This document shows, piece after piece, positions 42,601-54,630 of a DNA stretch of 64,000 nt. The notes beneath the pieces are model-generated. The model was not told the origin of the DNA. It did not search any database and saw only the letters and a list, made by a program, of their open reading frames with translations. Position 1 is the stretch's first letter. Each line of letters opens with the position of its first letter. The DNA lies in NCBI GenBank assembly GCA_028751875.1, contig CM054167.1, positions 29,145,442 to 29,209,441 on the forward strand, given 5' to 3'. Source of the DNA: Rapana venosa (lineage: Eukaryota > Mollusca > Gastropoda > Neogastropoda > Muricidae). A program made the translations under genes and the position numbers.

Positions 42601-45600
42601 TTTTTTTTGGGGGGGGGGTTTCCCCCTGCTTTTTGGGGGGGTTTTTTTCCCCCCCGGGGGGGGCCCCCCCCCCCCCCCCCAAAAAAAAAAAAATTTCGGG
42701 GTTTTTGGGGGGCCCAAAAAAAAGGGGGGGAAAAATTTTTTTTTAAAAAGGGTTTGGGGCTTTTTTGGGGGGTTTTTTTTTGGGGGGTTTTTTTTTTTTT
42801 GGGGGGGGTTTTTTTTTAAAGGGGAAAAAAAAAAAGGGGGGTTTTTTGTTAAAAGAAAAAAAGGGGGGGGGGTTTTTTGGGGGATTTTTTTTAAAGGGTT
42901 TTGGGGGGGTTTTTAAAATTTTTTTTGGGGGGGGGTTTTTTTGGGGGGGGAATTTGGGGGGGGATGGAAAAATTTTTTTTTTGGGGGGGGGGGGGGTTTT
43001 TTTGGGGGGGGGTTTTTTAAAAAAAAAAGGGGGGGGGTTTTTTTTTGGGGGGGAAAAATTTTTTTTTTTTTTTTGGGGGGGGGTTTTTTAAAAAGGGGAA
43101 AAGGGGGGGGGGCCTTTTTTTTGGGTGGTTTTTCCCCCGGGGTTTTTTTGGGGGGGGTTTTTTTGGGGGGGGTTTTTTTAAAAAGGGGGGGGGTTTTTTT
43201 TTCCCCTTTTTTCCCCCCCTTTTTGGGGGGGGGTTTTGGGGGTTTTTTTGGGGGGGCCCCCCTTTTTTTTTGGGGCCCCCCCCGGGGGGGAAAGGTTTTT
43301 TTTTTTGGGGGGGGTTTTTTTTTTTTTAATTTTTTTTTAAAAAAATTTTTTCTCTTACCTTTTTTTTTTCTTTCCGTTTTTCATTTTTTTTTCCCCTTTT
43401 TTCTTTGGGGCCCTTTTTTTCGGTTTTTCCCCCCCCTTTTTCCCCAAAAATTTTTTTTCCCCCTTTTTTTTTGGGGGGTTTTTAAAAGTTTTTGGGTTTT
43501 TTTCCCCGGGGGCCTTTTTTTCCCCTTTTTTTTTTTCCCTTTTTTTTTCCCCAAATTTTTTCCCCCTTTAAAATTTTTTTACTCCCAAACCCCCCCCGGG
43601 GGGCCCCCCTGGTTTTTTTTTTAAAAATTTTTTTTTTCCCCCCCTTTTTTTTTTTTAAAAAAAATTTTTTTTTTTTTCCCCTTTTTCCCCCTTTCCTTTA
43701 AAAGGGGGAGGTTGGGGAAGGGGGGAAAGGGGGGGGGGAAATAAAAAATTGGGGGTTTGGGGGGGGGCGGGCCCAAAAAACCCCCCCTTTTTCCCCCCGG
43801 GGGCCCCCCCTTTTTCCCCGGGTTTTTTTTTTTCCCCCTTTTGGGGGGGGGGGGTTTTTTTTTTTTTTTTGAAAAGGGGGCCCCCGGGGTTTTTTTTTTT
43901 TTAAAAGGGGTGTTTTTTTTTTGGGGGGGGGTTTTTAAAATTTTCCCTTTTTTTTTTGCCGGGGGGCCCCAAAAAAAATTTTTTTGGGGTTTTTTTTTTT
44001 TAACCCCCCCCATTAAAAAATTTTTTTTTTTTTTTCCCCCCCCGGGCTTTTTTTCCCCTTTTTTTTCCCCCTTTTTTAATTTTTTTGGGGGGAAAAAAAT
44101 TTGGGGCCCCTTTTTGGGTTTTTTAAATTTTTTAAAGGGGTTTTTTTTTTGGGGGGGGGGGGGAAAAAGGGGGGGGGGGGAAAGGGGGAAAAATTTTGGG
44201 AAATTTTTTTTTTTTAAAAAAAAAGGGGGGGGTTTTTTTTTGGGGGTTTTTTCCCCCCCCCTTTTTTTTTTAAAAAACCCAATTTTTTCCCAAAAAAATT
44301 TTTTTTTTTTGTTTTGGTTTTTCCCCCCCCCTTTTTTTTTTTTAAAAAAATTTTTTTGGGGGTTTCCCCCTTTTTTTTTTTAAAGGGGTTTTTTTTTGGG
44401 GGGAAACCCTTTTTTTTTGGGGTTTTTTTTTAATTAAAGGGGGGGAAAAAAACCCCAAATTTCCCAAAGGTTTTTCCCCCAAAAATTTTTTTAAAAAAAA
44501 AAATTTTTTCCCCTTTTTGGGGGGGGTTTTTGGGGGGGGGCCCCCCCAAAAAAAACCCAAGGTTTTTTTTAAAAGGGTTTTTTTTTTAAAAAAAAAAACC
44601 CCCCCTTTTTTTAAAACCCGGGGGGGCCCCCCCCCCCCCCCGGGCCTTTTGGGAAAAAAAAAAAACCCCAACCAAGTTTAAACCCCCCCCCCCCAAAATT
44701 TTAACCCCCCTTTAAACCCCCCTTTTTCCCCAAAAACCCCCCCTTTAAAACCCCCAAAAAATAAAATTTTTTAAATTTTAAAAAAAAACCCCCCCCCCCC
44801 CAAAAAAATTTTCATTTTTAAAAAAAAAAATTTTTTAAAAAATTAAATTTTTTTAAAAAATTTTTTTTTTTTTTTGAAAAAAAAAAAAAAGAAAAAATTT
44901 TTTAAAAAACCCCCCCCAAAAAAAAAAGCCCAAAACCCCCCCTTTTTTTAAAAAGAAAAAAAAAGGGGGAAAAATTTAAAAAAAATTTTTTTAACCTTTT
45001 TTCCTTTAAAAATTTTTTTCCCCCCTTTTTTTTCCCAACCCGGTTTAAACCAAAAAAAATTTTTAAAACCCCGGGTTGGGGGAAAAATTTTTTTCCCCCC
45101 CGGGGGTTTTTTTTTTTAAAAAATTTTAAAAATTTGGCAAAAAGGGGGGGCCCTTTTTCCCCCCTTTTTTAAAAAAAAATTTTTACCTTTAAAAAAAACC
45201 CCTTTTTAAAAACCCGAACCCCCAAAAAAAAAAGGGGAAAACCCAAAAGGGCCCGGGAAAAATTAAAAATTTCCCCCCCGGGGGGCCCTTGGGGGCCCCG
45301 GGCCCCCCCCCCCCCTTTTTTTTTGGGGGGGTTTTTTTTAAAAAAACAAAGGGGGGGAAAAAAAAAAAAGGGGGGTTTTTAGGGGGGCCCCCACCAAAAG
45401 GGGCCCAAAAAAAAAATCCTTTTTTTTCCCCCCAAAAAAAAAATTTTTTTTTTTAAAAAAAAAAAACAAAAAAAATTTTTGGAAAAAAAATTTTTAAAAA
45501 AAAAAAGGGGTTTTAAAAAAAAAAAAAAAAAAACCCCCTTAAATTGGTTAAAAAACAAAAACCCCCCAAAACCAAAAAACCCCCGGAAAAATTTTTTCCC

Positions 45601-46702
45601 CCCGGGAAAAATTTTCCCCCAAAAAAGGGGAAAAAAAACCCCCCCCCCCCCCCCCCCCCCCCTTGGAAAATTTGGTTTTTTAAAAAAAAAGGAAAAACCC
45701 CAAAAAAAATTAAACCCCCCAAAAAAATTCCCCAAAAAAAAAAAAACCCCCCTAAATTTTTAAAAAGGGGGAAAGGGGAAAAAAAACCCCAAAAAAAAAA
45801 AAAAAAATTTTTGGGGAAAAAAAAATTTTTTTTTTAAAAAAAAACAAAAAAAAAATTTTAAAGTAAAAAAAGGGAAAAAGGGGGCCCCCCAAACCCCCCA
45901 AAAAAACCCCCAAAAAATTTTTCCCAAAAAAAATTTTAAAAAGGAAAACCCCCAAAATTTTTAAATTTTAAAAAAAAAAAGGGGGGGGGGGAAAAAAGGG
46001 GGGAAAAAAAAAAAAAAAAAGGGGGAAAAAAAAAAAAAAAAGGGGGGGGGGGAAAAAAAAAACCCAAAACAATTTTCAAAAAAAAAAAAAAAAGGGAAAA
46101 AAATTTTAAAGGGGGGGGCAAAGGGGCCAAAAAAAAAAACTTTTTAAAAAAAAAAAAATTTTCCCCAAAAAATTTTTTGGGGGTTTTCCCCCCCAAAAAA
46201 AACCCCCCCAAAAAAACCCCCCCCCCCCCAAAAAATTTTAAAAAAAACCCCTTTTTTTTTTTTTGTTTTGGGGGAAAATTTTTTAAAAACCAAAAAAGGG
46301 GGGTTTTTCAAAAATTTTTAATTAAAATTTTAAAAAAAAATTTTTTTTTTTAAAAAAAAAAAGGGTTAAAAATTTTTGGGGGGGAAAAAAAAAAGGGGGG
46401 GAAAAAAAATTGAAAAAAAAAAAAAAAAAAGGGGGGAAAAAAAAATTTTTTTAAAAAATTTTTTTTAAAAAAAAAAAAATTTAAAAAAGTTAATTTTTGG
46501 GGGGTTTTTTTTGATTTTTTTAAAAAAAAAAATTTTTTTTAAAAAAAAAATTTTTTTTTTTTTAAAATTTTTAAAATTTTTTTGTTTTAAACCCCAAAAT
46601 TTTTTATTTTTAATTTAAAAGGGGGGGGTTAAAATTTTTTTTTTTTTTTTTTTGAAAAGGGGAAAAAAAAAAAATTTTTTTTTTATTTTTTTGTAAAAAA
46701 AA

Positions 46703-46733
<31 letters not shown>

Positions 46734-49700
46734 CCTTTTCAAACCCAAAAAAAAAGGGAAAAATTTTTAAGGGGGTTTTTTAAATTTAAAAAGGGAAAAT
46801 TAAAAATTTTTTAAAAAATTTTTTTTAAAAAAAAATTTTTTTTAAAAAAAAAAAAATTTTTTTGGAAAAAAAAATTTTTAAAAAGGAAAACCGGGTTTTT
46901 AAAAAAAAAAAAAAAAACCCCAAAAAAAAAATTTTTTAAAAAAATTTTTTTTTTAAAAAAAAGCCCCCTTTCCCCTTTTTGGGAAAAAATTTTCCCCCCC
47001 GGGGGGGAAAAAAAAAAAAAAATTTTAAAAAAAAAATTTTTCCCCCGAAAAAAATTTTTAAAATTTTTAAACCGGTTTTTTTTTTAAAAAAAAAAAAAAT
47101 TTTTTTTAAAAAAAATTTTTTTTAAAAATTTTTTTTTTTTTTTTTTTTAAAAAAAACCCCCTTTTAAAAATTTTTAAAAAAAACCCCATTTTTTTCCCCA
47201 AAAATTTTAAAGGGTTTTTTTTTTTTGGGTTTTTTTTTTTTTTAAAATTTTTTTTTTAAAGGGGGGGGGGGGGGGGGCCCCCTTTTAAAAAAAACCCCCC
47301 CTTTTTTTTGGGGGAAAAAAAAAAAATTTCCAAAAAAAACCCCCCCAAAAAAGGGGGGGTTTTTTTTTGGAAAAAAAAATTTTTTTTTTTTTTTCCCAAA
47401 AAAAAAAAACCCCCCTTTTAAAAAAAAAAAAAAAAGGGAAAAATTTTTTTTTTTTTTTTTCCCCCCCCCAAAAAAAAAACCCCCAATTTTTTTTTTTTTT
47501 TTAAAAAAAATTTTTTTTTTTATTTTTTTTTTTTTTTTAATTTTTTTTTTTTTTTTTTTTTTTCCCCCCCCCCCTTTTTTTCCCCCTTTTTTTTTTTCCC
47601 TTTAAATTTTAAAAAAAATTTTTGGGGGGGAAATTTTTTTTCCCCAAAAAAAGAACTAGGGGGTTTAAAAACCCCCCCAAAAAAAAATTTTGGCCCGGGA
47701 AAAAAAAAAAAAATTTTTTAAATTTTTTAAAAAAAAAAATTTTTTTTTTTTTTTTTAAAAAAAAAATTTAAAAAAAATTTTTTTTTTTTTTTTTAAAATT
47801 TTTAAAAAAAAAAAGGGGGAAAAAAAAATTTAAAAGGAAAAAGGGGAAAAACCCCCCCCCCCAAAAGGGGGGTTAAAAAAAAAAAACCCCCTTTTTCCCC
47901 CCTTTTTTTCCCCCCTTTTTTAAGGGGGGGTTTTTTTTTTTTTTCCCAAAATTTTTTTTTTGGGGGGGGGTTTTTTTTTTTTTTTTTTTATTTTTTTTTA
48001 AAAAAAAATTTCCAAAAAAAAGGGGTTTTTTTTTAAAAAAAATTTTTTTTAAAACCCAAAACCCCTTTTTTTTTTTAAAAAAAAAAAAAAAAAATTTTTT
48101 TTTTTAAATTTTAAAAAATTTTTTTTTTTTTCCCCAATTTTGGTTTTTTAAAAAATTTTTTTTTTTTTTTTTAAAAGTTTTTTTTTAAAAAATTTAAACC
48201 CAAAATTTTTTTGGGGGAAAAAAAAAACCCCCCAAAAACCCCCCCAAAAAAAATTAAAATTTTTTAAAAAGGGAAAAAAAAAAAAAAACCCCTTTTTGCC
48301 CCCCTTTTTTTTTGGGGGGTTTTTTTTTTGGGGGTTTTTTTCCCGTTTTTAAAAGGGGTTTAAGGGAAAGGAAAAAATTTTTTAGGAACCTTTTTAAAAA
48401 AATTTTTTTTGGGGGGTTTTTTTTTTTTTAAACCCCAAAAAAAATTTTTTTAAATTTTAAAGTTTTTAAAAAAATTTTTTTTTTTTTTTTTTTTTAAAAA
48501 ATTAAAAGGGGAATTTTTAAAGGTTTGGGGTTTTCCCCCCAAAAAAAAAAAAATTTTTGGGGGGGGGGAAAAAAAATTTTTGGGGGTTTTTTTTTTTTCC
48601 CCCTTTTGGGGGGGCCCCAAAAAGGGGGGGGGGAAAAAAAACCCCCCAAAAAAAATTTTTGGGGTTTTTTTAAAAAAATTTTTTGGGTTTAAAAAATTTT
48701 TTTTTCCGGGGAAAGGGGGGAAAAAAAGGGGGGGGGGGGGGGGGGGGGTTTTTTGGGGGGGGGTTTTTGGGGGGGGGGGGGGGGGGCCCCCCCCCGGAAA
48801 GGGGGTTCCCAAATTTTTTTTTTTTTGGGGGGAAAAAAAAAAAAATTTTTTTTTCTTCCCCAAAATTAAAAAAACCCCCAAAACCCGGGGGAAAAAAACC
48901 CTTTTTTTCCCCCAAAAAAAAAAAAGGGGCGCCTTTCCCCCCTTTTTTTTTCCTTTTTAAAAAATGTGGAAAATTAAAAAAAACCTTCCCCCTTTTTTGG
49001 GGGGGGGGAAAAAAAAAAAAAAAAAACCCAAAAGGGGGGGTTTTTTGGGGGCCCCCAAAAGGGGGCGGGGGAAAAATTTTTTTTTTTTAAAAAAAAATTT
49101 TTTTTTTTGGGGTTTTTTTTTTAATTTAAAAGGGGGGGGTTTGGATTGTTTTTTTTTTGGGAAAAAAGGGGGGAAAAAAAGTGGGGGGTTTTTTGGGGCC
49201 CCCCAAAAAGGGGCCCCCCAAAAACAAAGGGGACGGAAAATTTTTTTTTTTCCCAAGGCCCCCCCCCAAAAAAAAAATTTTTGGGGGGTTTTGGTTTTTA
49301 AAAAATTTTTTTTTTTCCCCCCCCCTTTTTTTTTCCCCCGGCCCCCCCCCAAAAAAAAAAAAAAAAAAATAAATTTTTGAAATTTTCCCTACCCCCCCCG
49401 GGGGGGATTTTTCCCTTAAAAAAAACCTGCCCCCCTTTTTTAAAAATTTTTTTTAATTTTAAAAAAATTTTTTTAAAATTTTGGGAAAAATTTAATTTTT
49501 TTGTTTTTTTCCCCCCCCCCTTTTTTTTTTTTAAAAATTTTTTTTTAAAAGGGGAAAAAAAAGGGGGGGGGGGGGGGGGGCCTATTTGGGGGAAAGGAAA
49601 AAAGGGGGAAGGGGAAAAAAAAATTTTGGGGGGGGGGGTTTTTTGGGGTTTTTTTTTTAAATTTTAAAAATTTTTGGGGGGGAAAGGGGTTTTAAAAAAA

Positions 49701-50268
49701 TTTTTAAAAAATTTTTTTGTTTGTTTTCCCCCCTTTTTTTTTTTTGGGGGGGGGCCGGGGGGGGGGTTTTTTCCCCCCCCGGGGGGGGGCCCCCCCCTTT
49801 TTAAAAAAAAAAAAATTTCCCCAAAAAAAAAAAAAGGGTTTCCCGGGGGGCCCTTTTTTTTTAAAAAAATTTAAAAAAAAAATTTTTTTTTTTTAAAAAA
49901 AAAATTTTTTTTTTAAAAAAAAAAAATTTTAAAATTTTTTTTTAAAAAATTTTTTTTTGGGGGGAAAAAAGAAAAAAAAAAAATTTTTTAAAAAAAAAAT
50001 TTTTTTTTTTTTAAAAAAAAGGGGGGGGGGGGGGGGGTTTTTGGGGGGGGGGGGGGGGAAAAAAAATTTTTTTTTTTTGGGGGGTTTTTTAAAGGGGGGG
50101 GTTTTTTTTTTTGAATTTTTTGGTTTTTTTTTTTTTTGGGGGGGGGGTTTTTTTTTTTTTTAAAAAATTTTTTGGGTGGGAAAAAAAAATTTTTTAAAAA
50201 AAAAGGGAAATTTTTTTGGGGGGGGAAAAATTTTTTTTTTTTTCAAAAAATTTAAAAAGGAAAAAACT
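40961..50268. other. 9.3-kb homopolymer-run consensus, not interpretable
   Basis: From about 40961 nearly all sequence is runs of 3-25 identical bases (A, T, G, C in blocks) with few isolated bases. Frames of several hundred codons appear (FFF, GGG, PPP, KKK), but they follow from run composition alone. No repeat unit, motif or family can be recognised. This is best treated as failed consensus or raw low-quality read sequence. Confidence 0.9.
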
Positions 50269-50768
50269 NNNNNNNNNNNNNNNNNNNNNNNNNNNNNNNN
50301 NNNNNNNNNNNNNNNNNNNNNNNNNNNNNNNNNNNNNNNNNNNNNNNNNNNNNNNNNNNNNNNNNNNNNNNNNNNNNNNNNNNNNNNNNNNNNNNNNNNN
50401 NNNNNNNNNNNNNNNNNNNNNNNNNNNNNNNNNNNNNNNNNNNNNNNNNNNNNNNNNNNNNNNNNNNNNNNNNNNNNNNNNNNNNNNNNNNNNNNNNNNN
50501 NNNNNNNNNNNNNNNNNNNNNNNNNNNNNNNNNNNNNNNNNNNNNNNNNNNNNNNNNNNNNNNNNNNNNNNNNNNNNNNNNNNNNNNNNNNNNNNNNNNN
50601 NNNNNNNNNNNNNNNNNNNNNNNNNNNNNNNNNNNNNNNNNNNNNNNNNNNNNNNNNNNNNNNNNNNNNNNNNNNNNNNNNNNNNNNNNNNNNNNNNNNN
50701 NNNNNNNNNNNNNNNNNNNNNNNNNNNNNNNNNNNNNNNNNNNNNNNNNNNNNNNNNNNNNNNNNNNN
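50269..50768. other. 500-N assembly gap
   Basis: Exactly 500 N; sequence quality returns to normal immediately after it. Confidence 0.99.
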
Positions 50769-51095
50769 AACCCCAAACCTGCAGAAATACTATAAAGCCT
50801 GGGTTCCCCCCCAAAGTATTGTTTTAAAAATCAAAACGAAAGACAAAGAACGAAAAACTGTGTACATAAATTAAGTGACATAATCACAGTTGATATATAT
50901 CAAGCAGATATCATCAGATATGTGTATGAGTGTTTTGAAAAGAGAGAAAAAGAGAAGTAAAATACATGTTTTTAGTGTACATCACTTTTAGCCAAAATAG
51001 ATAATAATTATAGTTGATGTTTTTGTTGTGTCAAATAAGTCTACATGATTTAAATGGCAATAAAATAATCTGAATCTGAATCTGAATCTGAATCT
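50769..51095 (+). mobile_element. Probable retroelement 3' UTR with (GAATCT)n tail
   Basis: Non-coding AT-rich sequence ending in AATAAAATAATCTGAATCTG and three further GAATCT units. An AATAAA followed by a short tandem repeat rather than poly(A) is characteristic of CR1/L2/RTE-type 3' ends. The family is not identified. Confidence 0.5.
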
Positions 51096-51096
51096 A

Positions 51097-51294
51097 TTCA
51101 AATCTAGTTTACTTTACTCGGGCCCTATATGCTGTGGAACTCCCTTCCTGATTTAGTTAATTAAACAACATCAATCAATAACAATCTACAAAACTCAATT
51201 ATCAACTCACTTGATACATCAACAATAACAAACCACAGCCCCTTAAGAACAAAGTTATATATCCGCCCTTACCTATCTGCCCTTTCCCTTCACC

Positions 51295-51295
<1 letters not shown>
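51097..51295 (+). mobile_element. Possible LINE C-terminal fragment
   Basis: GGCCCTATATGCTGTGGAAC TCCCTTCCTGA (about 51121-51150) gives GPYMLWNSLPDLVN, like the WNSLP box near the C-terminus of CR1/L2-group ORF2. The frame fails soon after. Weak. Confidence 0.35.
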
Positions 51296-51327
<32 letters not shown>

Positions 51328-51332
51328 CGTCT

Positions 51333-51380
<48 letters not shown>

Positions 51381-51385
51381 TTTAT
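51296..51385. repeat. (CTGT)n and (CT)n microsatellites
   Basis: CTGT units at 51296-51328, then (CT)n to about 51380. Confidence 0.9.
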
Positions 51386-51399
51386 GGTTTTTCTTTTAT

Positions 51400-51615
51400 T
51401 TTTCTTGCTTTGGGGGGGGGGGGGGGGGTTGTTGGGGGGGGGAGCTGTTTTTGAAAAGGGTTATTTCCCCTTGTTTTTATTGTGAGACTGTATAAGTATT
51501 GGGTTATTATTATTAAGATGTATCCCTAACGGGCGGGGACTGGATGTAAAAAAGCACATGTGTGCTTATTCATTATCCTCGAAATAAAAGAATTTGTCAT
51601 TGTCATTGTCTCTCT
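51400..51615 (+). repeat. Family A repeat, 3' part
   Basis: G-run (51411-51442), GAAAAGGGTTATTTCCCC, GTGAGACTGTATAAGTATTG, CGGGCGGGGACTGGATGTAA, AAAAGCACATGTGTGCTTAT, the CCTCGAAATAAAAG tail and GTCATTGTCATTGTC, then (TC)n. Confidence 0.85.
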
Positions 51616-51622
51616 CTCTCTC

Positions 51623-51825
51623 TCAATGTGTAGATGTTCTTTTTATGACTTTATTGGCTCCACCCCCACCCCCCCTCTTTATTGTGTGAGTGTATGGGTA
51701 TTGCACTTATTTTATTATCATGACATTCAATTTGTATGTGTATAATTAAAAAGTGTTTGTGTTGATCGTGTGCTATGTGAGTATTATATATTTAGTATTA
51801 TCCCTGAACCCCCCCCCCCCTCCAC
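51623..51825 (+). repeat. Family B repeat, copy 1
   Basis: CAATGTGTAGATGTTC, TATTGTGTGAGTGTATGGGT, TTATTTTATTATCATGACAT, then GTGTTGATCGTGTGCT and TAGTATTATCCCTGAA, ending in (AC)n. About 190 bp; other copies at 51885, 53440 and 54262, and a partial one near 54575. Confidence 0.8.
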
Positions 51826-51884
51826 ACACACACACACACTACTCACTCTCACTCACTCACTCACTCACTCACATTCTCTCCCTC

Positions 51885-52066
51885 AATGACTGTATAGGTT
51901 TAGATTTCTTCTTTGTTTTGTTTCTTGTTTTTAATGTGTGAATGTATGGGTATTGAATTTATTTCATTATCATGACATATAATTTGAAACGAGTATAATA
52001 AAAAAAATGAGTGTTGATGGGATCGTATACTGTTTGGGGAATTATATATTGGATATCATCTCTGAA
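51885..52066 (+). repeat. Family B repeat, copy 2
   Basis: Same order of blocks as copy 1 (AATGTGTGAATGTATGGGTA, TTCATTATCATGACATATAA, GAGTGTTGATGGGATCGTAT), ending in (AC)n then (TC)n at 52067-52125. Confidence 0.8.
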
Positions 52067-52119
52067 ATACACACACACACACACACTCTCTCTCTCTCTG
52101 TCGCTCTGTCTCTGTCTCT

Positions 52120-52735
52120 CTCTCTCACCTTTTATCGTCTTGCTTATAGTTATAGTGTATCCTGGTGAAGGATTCATATTTTATATTTTCAATACTTTAT
52201 TGGACTTGCCTCTGGACCTAAGTTTTAATGAGTGCCCTATTTCTATATCTTATAGTTATGTGTAACAAGTATGTGTACCATTTGACAATGTGTAGATGTT
52301 TATCTTTATGACTTATTAAGTTTGGTTGTGCTATTTTTCTTGGCTCTGTTGTTGTTCTTGTTGTTGTTGTTGTTTGTCTGTTTTTCGCTTTTTTTCTTCT
52401 TTTGTTGGTTTGGTTTTTCTTTCACTTTTGTTTGTTTGTTTGTTTTGGTTAGGTTTTTTTGGGGGAGTGGGGATCGGGGGATGTTTTTAGGGTTTTCTTT
52501 TATTTGTTTGCTTTGGGGAGGGGGGCTGTTGGGGGGGGGGGGGGCTGTTTTGAAAAGGGTTATTTCCCCTTGTTTCTATTGTGAGACTGTATAAGTGTTG
52601 GGTTATTATTATTAAGAATGTATCCCTACGGGCAGGGACTGGATGTAAAAAAAGCAACATGTGTGCTTATTCATTATCCTCGAAATAAAAGAATTTGTCA
52701 TTGTCATTGTCATTGTCAACGTCATTGTCTCTCTC
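52120..52735 (+). repeat. Family A repeat, full-length copy
   Basis: Runs from TTATCGTCTTGCTTATAGTT through TGAGTGCCCTATTTCTATAT, ACCATTTGACAATGTGTAGA and a G-rich zone (52458-52545) to the GTCATTGTCATTGTC tail. About 615 bp. No conserved reading frame. Confidence 0.85.
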
Positions 52736-52766
52736 TCTCGCTCTCTCTCTCCTCTCTCTCTCTCTC

Positions 52767-52813
<47 letters not shown>

Positions 52814-52836
52814 TCTCTCTCCTCTCTCTCTCTCTC
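52725..52836. repeat. (TC)n microsatellite
   Basis: Nearly uninterrupted (TC)n with occasional CC, joining two family A copies. Confidence 0.9.
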
Positions 52837-53281
52837 GTTACCATTTGACAATGTGTAGATGTTTATCTTTATGACTTATTAAGTTTGGTTGTGTTATTTT
52901 TTCTTGGCTCTGTTGTTGTTCTTGTTCTGTTGTTGTTGTCTGTCTGTTTTTCTCTTTTTTATCATCTTTGTTGGTTTGGTTTTTCCTTCTCTTTTGTTTG
53001 TTTGTTTGTTTTGGTTAAGGTTTTTTGGGGGGGTGGGGTGGGGGTGGGTATTTTTATGGTTTTCTTTTATTTGCTTGCTTTGGGGGGGGGGGGGGGTTGT
53101 TGGGGGGGAGCTGTTTTGAAAAGGGTTATTTCCCCTTGTTTTTATTGTGAGACTGTATAAGTATTGGGTTATTATTATTAAGATGTATCCTAACGGGCGG
53201 GGACTGGATGTAAAAAAGCACATGTGTGCTTATTCATTATCCTCGAAATAAAGAATTTGTCATTGTCATTGTCATTGTCAT

Positions 53282-53285
<4 letters not shown>
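52837..53285 (+). repeat. Family A repeat, 5'-truncated copy
   Basis: Starts at TTACCATTTGACAATGTGTA, lacks the first 160 bases of the full unit, includes a G-rich zone (53025-53110) and ends GTCATTGTCATTGTCATTGT before (TC)n (53284-53382). Confidence 0.85.
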
Positions 53286-53329
<44 letters not shown>

Positions 53330-53439
53330 TCTCTCTCTCTCCTCTCTCTCCTCTCTCTCTCTCTCTCCTCTCTCTCTCTCCTTTTTAGATTTTCATTGTT
53401 GCGTAGGTGAGTTTACGAAAGTTTGGAAGCTTTTTGTTT

Positions 53440-53607
53440 ATTCATTACACTATAATTATAAGAAATATCTATCATAACAATAATATGTGTTAATCAGTAG
53501 GAGTATAATCAAAAAGAGTGTTGATGGTGATGATGTGCTGTTTTGAGAATTATATTCAGTATTTTTGTTTGTTTGTTTACAAACATAAAAGCATTATCTT
53601 TAGCACA

Positions 53608-53610
<3 letters not shown>
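53440..53610 (+). repeat. Family B repeat, copy 3 (partial)
   Basis: GAGTATAATCAAAAAGAGTG, TTGATGGTGATGATGTGCTG and GAATTATATTCAGTAT are readable. The 5' part is replaced by unrelated sequence, and (AC)n follows to 53660. Confidence 0.7.
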
Positions 53611-53649
<39 letters not shown>

Positions 53650-53659
53650 CACACACACA

Positions 53660-53689
<30 letters not shown>

Positions 53690-53694
<5 letters not shown>

Positions 53695-54255
53695 TCTATC
53701 GTCTTGCTTTTAGTTATAGTGTATCCCGATGAAGGATTCATATTTTATATTTTCAATACTTTATTGGACTTGCCTCTGTACTTAAGTTTTAATGAGTGCC
53801 CTATTTCAATATCTTATAGTTATGTGTAACAAGTATGTGTACCATTTGACAATGTGTAGATCTTTATCTTTATGACTTATTAAGTTTGGTTGTGTGATTT
53901 TTCTTGGCTCTGTTGTTGTTCTTGTTGTTGTTTGTCTGTTTTTCTCTTTTTTATCTTCTTTTGTTGGTTTGGTTTTTCTTTCTCTTTTTAGGTTTTTTTT
54001 TGGGGGTGGGGGTGGGGGGTGGGTATTTTTAGGGTTTTCTTTTATTTGCTTGCTTTGGAAGGGGGGGGGGGGGAATGTTGGGGGGGAACTGTTTTGAAAA
54101 GGGTTACTTCCCCTTGTTTTTATTGCGAGACTGTATAGTATTGGGTTATTGTTATTAAGATGTATCCCTAACGGGCGGGGAACTGGATGTAAAAAAGCAC
54201 ATGTGTGCTTATTCATTATCCTCGAAATAAAAGAATTTGTCATTTGTCATTTGTC
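53690..54255 (+). repeat. Family A repeat, full-length copy
   Basis: Same structure as 52120-52735: CTATCGTCTTGCTTTTAGTT at the start, G-rich zone (53998-54088), GCGAGACTGTATAGTATTGG, GGGCGGGGAACTGGATGTAA, then a CATTTGTCATTTGTC tail. Confidence 0.85.
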
Positions 54256-54261
54256 TCTCTG

Positions 54262-54470
54262 TGTTACTTACAATGTGTAGATGCTCATTCTATGACTTTA
54301 TTTTTTCCCCTTCTATTTATTGTGTGAGTGTATGAGTATTGGGCTTATTTTATTATCACGACGTTCAATTTGTACGAGTATAATCAAAAAGAGTGTTGAC
54401 GGTGATCCTGTGCTGTCTTGAGAATTGTATATTTAGTATTATCCCTGAAACACACACACACACACACACA
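54262..54470 (+). repeat. Family B repeat, copy 4
   Basis: TTACAATGTGTAGATGCTCA, TTGTGTGAGTGTATGAGTAT, ATTATCACGACGTTCAATTT and GACGGTGATCCTGTGCTGTC, ending in (AC)n at 54451-54470. A further partial copy precedes the telomeric tract (about 54530-54630). Confidence 0.8.
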
Positions 54471-54630
54471 TCTTGCTTATCACAATAAACCTTTGTCATT
54501 TGTCATCTCTCTCTCTCTCTCTCTCTCTCTGACTTTATAGGTTTGGCTTTTTTCTTTCTTTTCTTCCTTGTTTTTATTGTGTGAGTGTATGGGTATTGAG
54601 TTTATTTTATTATTATGACATATACTTTGT

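Noticed and set aside
40961..50268. Many 60-230 codon frames rich in F, G, P and K
   Set aside because: Products of homopolymer runs in failed consensus; no motifs, and frames overlap on both strands.
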